NCBI GenBank assembly: GCA_900470805.1
Contig: UCCA01000027.1
Location: 16,665 to 48,826, forward strand
Length of the DNA: 32,162 bases
DNA from: Hyphomicrobiales bacterium
Lineage (GTDB): Bacteria; Pseudomonadota; Alphaproteobacteria; Rhizobiales; Rhizobiaceae
Reading direction: 5' to 3'
Shown: one piece after another, positions 29,251 to 32,162 of the stretch
Numbering within the stretch: position 1 is the first letter of the stretch
How the letters are laid out: each line of letters begins with the position of its first letter
Notes under the pieces: generated by a model
The model's input: the letters and a program-made list of their open reading frames with translations, nothing else
Databases searched by the model: none
What the model was told of the DNA's origin: nothing
Made by a program: the position numbers and the translations under genes

Positions 29251-30666
29251 ATGGATATCGGCAATGGATTTCTGCATCCGGACCGGCTCTTTCCCGCCGA
29301 TCCGGCCACACGCGGCATAGCGCGCGACCTCTACGCAACGGTCAGCGGCCTGCCGATCGTCAGCCCGCACGGCCACACCGAGCCATCCTGGTTCGCCGAC
29401 GACAAGCCGTTCGAGGATGCGTCATCGTTGCTGGTCATTCCCGATCACTATCTCTTCCGCATGCTGCACAGCGTCGGTGTCCCGCTCGACGAGCTCGGCG
29501 TGCCACGGCTCGACAGCAAGCCGGTCGCCTCGGGCCGCGCCATCTGGCGCACCTTCGCGGCCCACTATCATCTTTTCCGCGGCACTCCGTCGAGCCTCTG
29601 GGTCGATCACGCCATGTCGGCCGTCCTAGGCTGCGAGGAACCCCTGACGCCCGAAAATGCCGATGCGCTCTACGACCACATCAACGCTCAACTGGCGCTG
29701 CCGGAATTTCGTCCCCGCGCGCTCCACAAGCGCTTCGGCATCGAGACCATCGCCACCACGGAAGGCGCGCTCGATCCGCTGGTCCATCACCAGAAGCTGG
29801 CGCAGGACGGCTGGATCGGCCGCGTCCGCACCACCTACCGTCCCGACAGCGTCACCGATCCCGATGCCGTCGGTTTCCGCGACAACCTCCTGAAGCTCGG
29901 CGAACTGACGGATTGCGATGTCAGAAGCTGGGATGGCCTGATCGACGCCCACCGCAAGCGCCGCGCCCACTTCCGCCAGTACGGCGCCACCGCCACAGAC
30001 CACGGCGTCCCGACCCCGTTCACATCAGACCTGCCGCTGTCGGACAAGCAGCGCCTGCTCGACAAGGCCCACAACGGCACGCTGAGCGCCGACGAGACCG
30101 AACTTTTCCGCGGCCAGATGCTGACGGAGATGGCCGGCCTGTCGGCGGAGGACGGCATGGTCATGCAGATCCACGCCGGCTCGCGCCGCAACACCGATCG
30201 CGACCTGTTCCAGACCCGTGGGCCAAACATGGGTGCCGATATTCCGACGCCCACCGACTGGGTCGGCGGGCTCTCCGCGCTGCTGTCGAAATACGGCCAT
30301 GCGCCGGGCCTGCGCGTGCTGCTCTTCACGCTCGACGAAACCACCTATGCCCGCGAACTGGCGCCGATGGTCGGCCACTGGCCCTGCCTGATGATCGGGC
30401 CGCCCTGGTGGTTCCACGACAGCCCCGCCGGCATTCGCCGCTATCTCGACCAAGTGGTTGAAACGGCTGGCTTCGCCAATATGGCGGGCTTCAACGACGA
30501 CACCCGCGCGCTGCTCTCCATCCCCGCCCGCCACGATGTCTGGCGCCGCGAGGTCTGCGGTTTCCTTGCCGGGCTGGTGGCGGAACACCGCATCTCGCAT
30601 AGGGATGCCGAGATCGTCGCCGGCGAACTGTCCTATGGCAACGCGAAGAAGGCCTACAAGCTGTGA
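29251..30666 (+). CDS. uxaC: Glucuronate (uronate) isomerase
   Basis: The 471-aa amidohydrolase-superfamily enzyme interconverts D-glucuronate and D-fructuronate, or D-galacturonate and D-tagaturonate. The N-terminal HPDRLFPADPATR and SPHGHTEPSWFADD contain the paired His40/His42 expected to act at the active site. The C-terminal GFNDDTRALLSIPARHDVWRR is conserved in the family. The ATG is preceded by GGGAGGAATACTG. Its stop overlaps the GTG of the next gene (GTGA), implying coupled translation with uxuB. Confidence 0.95.
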   Translation: MDIGNGFLHPDRLFPADPATRGIARDLYATVSGLPIVSPHGHTEPSWFADDKPFEDASSLLVIPDHYLFRMLHSVGVPLDELGVPRLDSKPVASGRAIWRTFAAHYHLFRGTPSSLWVDHAMSAVLGCEEPLTPENADALYDHINAQLALPEFRPRALHKRFGIETIATTEGALDPLVHHQKLAQDGWIGRVRTTYRPDSVTDPDAVGFRDNLLKLGELTDCDVRSWDGLIDAHRKRRAHFRQYGATATDHGVPTPFTSDLPLSDKQRLLDKAHNGTLSADETELFRGQMLTEMAGLSAEDGMVMQIHAGSRRNTDRDLFQTRGPNMGADIPTPTDWVGGLSALLSKYGHAPGLRVLLFTLDETTYARELAPMVGHWPCLMIGPPWWFHDSPAGIRRYLDQVVETAGFANMAGFNDDTRALLSIPARHDVWRREVCGFLAGLVAEHRISHRDAEIVAGELSYGNAKKAYKL

Positions 30667-32132
30667 CCGAACGACTGACTGGCCTGACCGGCCTTGCCCC
30701 ATCCGCGAAGCTTCCGGCCTTTGATCGCGCTGCGCTGAAGCCTGGTATCCTTCATCTCGGCCCCGGCGCCTTCTTCCGCGCCCATGTCGCGCCCTATACC
30801 GATGCCGCATTGGCCTTTGCTCGTGGTGCCCATACCGGTGGAGATTGGGGGATCGAGGTAGCCAGCCTGCGCACAGCAGACGTGGCCGATCACCTTAACG
30901 AGCAGAACGGCCTTTACACCATGCTGGTGCGCGATACCGCAGGCACCGAGGCGCATGTGATCGGCGCGATCCTGAAAGCGCACGTCGCGCCCCGCGATCC
31001 AGCCGTTCTTCTTGCCCGGCTCGAGGATCCCGCGATCCGCATCGTCAGCCTGACGGTCACCGAAAAGGCCTATGGCTTCGACGCCACCACCGGTGGTCTC
31101 GATCTCAAGCACGCCGATATCGCCGCCGACCTTGCCAGCCGGCACGCGCCGCGCGGCGTCATCGGCTATCTGGTCGAGGGCCTATCGCGCCGCCGCGACA
31201 AGGGCATCGCGCCCTTCACGCCGCTCAGCTGCGACAACCTCCCGAGCAACGGCGCCGTGCTGAAGCGTCTCGTGCTGGATTTCGCCGGCCGTGTCGATCC
31301 CGGCCTCGGACAGTGGATCGAAAACAACGTCCCGTTCCCCTCGACCATGGTCGATCGCATCACCCCGGCCAGCACCGACGCCACCTACCGCGACGCCGAG
31401 CAGCTGACCGGCCGCATTGACCTTGCCGCCATCGAGACCGAGCCCTTTGCCCAATGGGTGATCGAGGACCGCTTCGCCAACGGCCGCCCGCAGTGGGAAA
31501 AGGCCGGCGCGCTGATGGTCGAGGATGTCTCGGCCTACGAGAAGATGAAGCTGCGGATGCTGAACGGCGCCCATTCCCTGCTCGCCTACCTCGGTTATAT
31601 CGCCGGCTATGAATTCATCCGCGACGTCATGGACGATGTCGGCCTCGCCGCGCTCGCCCATCGCCACATGAACGCCGCCGCCGCCACGCTCGACCCGGTG
31701 CCCGGCATCGATCTCGACGCCTATGCCGACGAACTGATGGCCCGCTTCGCCAACAAGGCGATCGCCCACCGCACCTACCAGATCGCCATGGACGGCACCC
31801 AGAAGCTGCCGCAGCGCCTGCTGGAGCCGGCAGCCGAAGCGCTGGCTGCTGGCGACCATGCGGAAACCTACGCCATCGCCGTCGCCGCTTGGATGCGGTA
31901 TGCGCTGGGCGTCGATCGCAAGGGCCAACCCTACGAGCTGCGCGACCCGCGCGCTGCCGAGATCGCGGCATTGCTGGCCGATGTTCCGCGCAACGGCGGC
32001 GCCGTCTCGGCGGCATTGTTCACGCTGCCGGGGCTGTTTCCGGCGACGCTGACGGAGAATTTGGCCTGGACGGAGGATGTGGCCAACAAGCTGGATATCT
32101 TGATCCAGGACGGCAAGCTGCCGTTGTTTTGA
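30663..32132 (+). CDS. uxuB: Mannitol dehydrogenase family protein, probable fructuronate reductase
   Basis: The 489-aa long-chain polyol dehydrogenase has a Rossmann NAD-binding opening (ILHLGPGAFFRAH). The family active-site motif Lys-X4-Asn-X2-His appears in KLRMLNGAHS, preceded by VEDVSAYEKM. Family members reduce D-fructuronate to D-mannonate or oxidise mannitol. The 4-base overlap with uxaC makes fructuronate reductase (or tagaturonate reductase) the best guess. The start is GTG at 30663, within the uxaC stop. The stop is at 32130-32132, close to the window end, so the downstream operon genes (for example uxuA or kdgK) cannot be seen. Confidence 0.88.
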   Translation: MTERLTGLTGLAPSAKLPAFDRAALKPGILHLGPGAFFRAHVAPYTDAALAFARGAHTGGDWGIEVASLRTADVADHLNEQNGLYTMLVRDTAGTEAHVIGAILKAHVAPRDPAVLLARLEDPAIRIVSLTVTEKAYGFDATTGGLDLKHADIAADLASRHAPRGVIGYLVEGLSRRRDKGIAPFTPLSCDNLPSNGAVLKRLVLDFAGRVDPGLGQWIENNVPFPSTMVDRITPASTDATYRDAEQLTGRIDLAAIETEPFAQWVIEDRFANGRPQWEKAGALMVEDVSAYEKMKLRMLNGAHSLLAYLGYIAGYEFIRDVMDDVGLAALAHRHMNAAAATLDPVPGIDLDAYADELMARFANKAIAHRTYQIAMDGTQKLPQRLLEPAAEALAAGDHAETYAIAVAAWMRYALGVDRKGQPYELRDPRAAEIAALLADVPRNGGAVSAALFTLPGLFPATLTENLAWTEDVANKLDILIQDGKLPLF

Positions 32133-32162
32133 GGCCTCCCCACCCTCATCAAGTCAGTCGCG

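Overview
The window is a stretch of ordinary chromosome from an alphaproteobacterium, almost certainly a member of the Rhizobiaceae (Rhizobium/Agrobacterium/Neorhizobium type). I base this on the high GC and strong C/G third-position bias, the irr next to fabA-fabB-fabI arrangement, the FYDLN-acid protein near cmk-rpsA, the rimP-nusA-ylxR-infB-rbfA-truB-rpsO-pnp order, and a short palindromic GC-rich repeat of a kind common between rhizobial genes. I assign no species. No phage, IS element, CRISPR array or integrated island was found.

Layout. 1-3041: a secreted lytic transglycosylase (its start codon lies in an intergenic palindromic repeat) converges on an MFS exporter with a soluble C-terminal tail. 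3128-13479: the translation/RNA supercluster rimP, nusA, ylxR/L7Ae fusion, infB, rbfA, truB, rpsO, pnp, all on +. It has a good sigma70-type promoter and an intrinsic-terminator-like hairpin before rimP, which starts at TTG. 13518-15124: an RsmC-like rRNA methyltransferase, then a hicA-hicB toxin-antitoxin pair on the opposite strand. 15229-17837: fabA-fabB-fabI (unsaturated fatty acid synthesis), on -. 17838-18138: a divergent region with a possible 27-codon membrane peptide gene on - and the irr promoter on +. 18139-21409: irr, a TRIC/UPF0126 membrane protein, a small secreted protein of unknown function, a YdcF protein and a DUF1275 protein. 21585-21660: tRNA-Ala(GGC) on -. 21814-25692: the FYDLN-acid protein (-), a PaiB-like flavin protein, cmk and rpsA (+). 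25790-28744: a large unknown acidic protein, an RNase D-like exonuclease and a PACE-family efflux protein, on -. 28861-32132: slyX (-), diverging from a uxaC-uxuB hexuronate operon (+).

How the genes fit together. The rimP-to-pnp block joins 30S maturation (RimP, RbfA, S15), transcription elongation/antitermination (NusA), initiation (IF2), tRNA modification (TruB) and RNA turnover (PNPase). In enterobacteria this operon is autoregulated through its leader, and the rimP leader hairpin here could serve a similar role. The fab block supplies FabA isomerase/dehydratase, FabB elongation and FabI enoyl reduction, with the iron regulator Irr divergent from it. UxaC and UxuB are consecutive steps of glucuronate/galacturonate catabolism and are translationally coupled by a 4-base overlap.

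The region is mostly conserved housekeeping. The points most worth a second look are the small membrane ORF between fabA and irr, the leader hairpins of rimP, infB, pnp and rpsA, the 529-aa unknown protein, and the absence of aroA from its frequent position before cmk. I did not find a convincing new multi-gene system.
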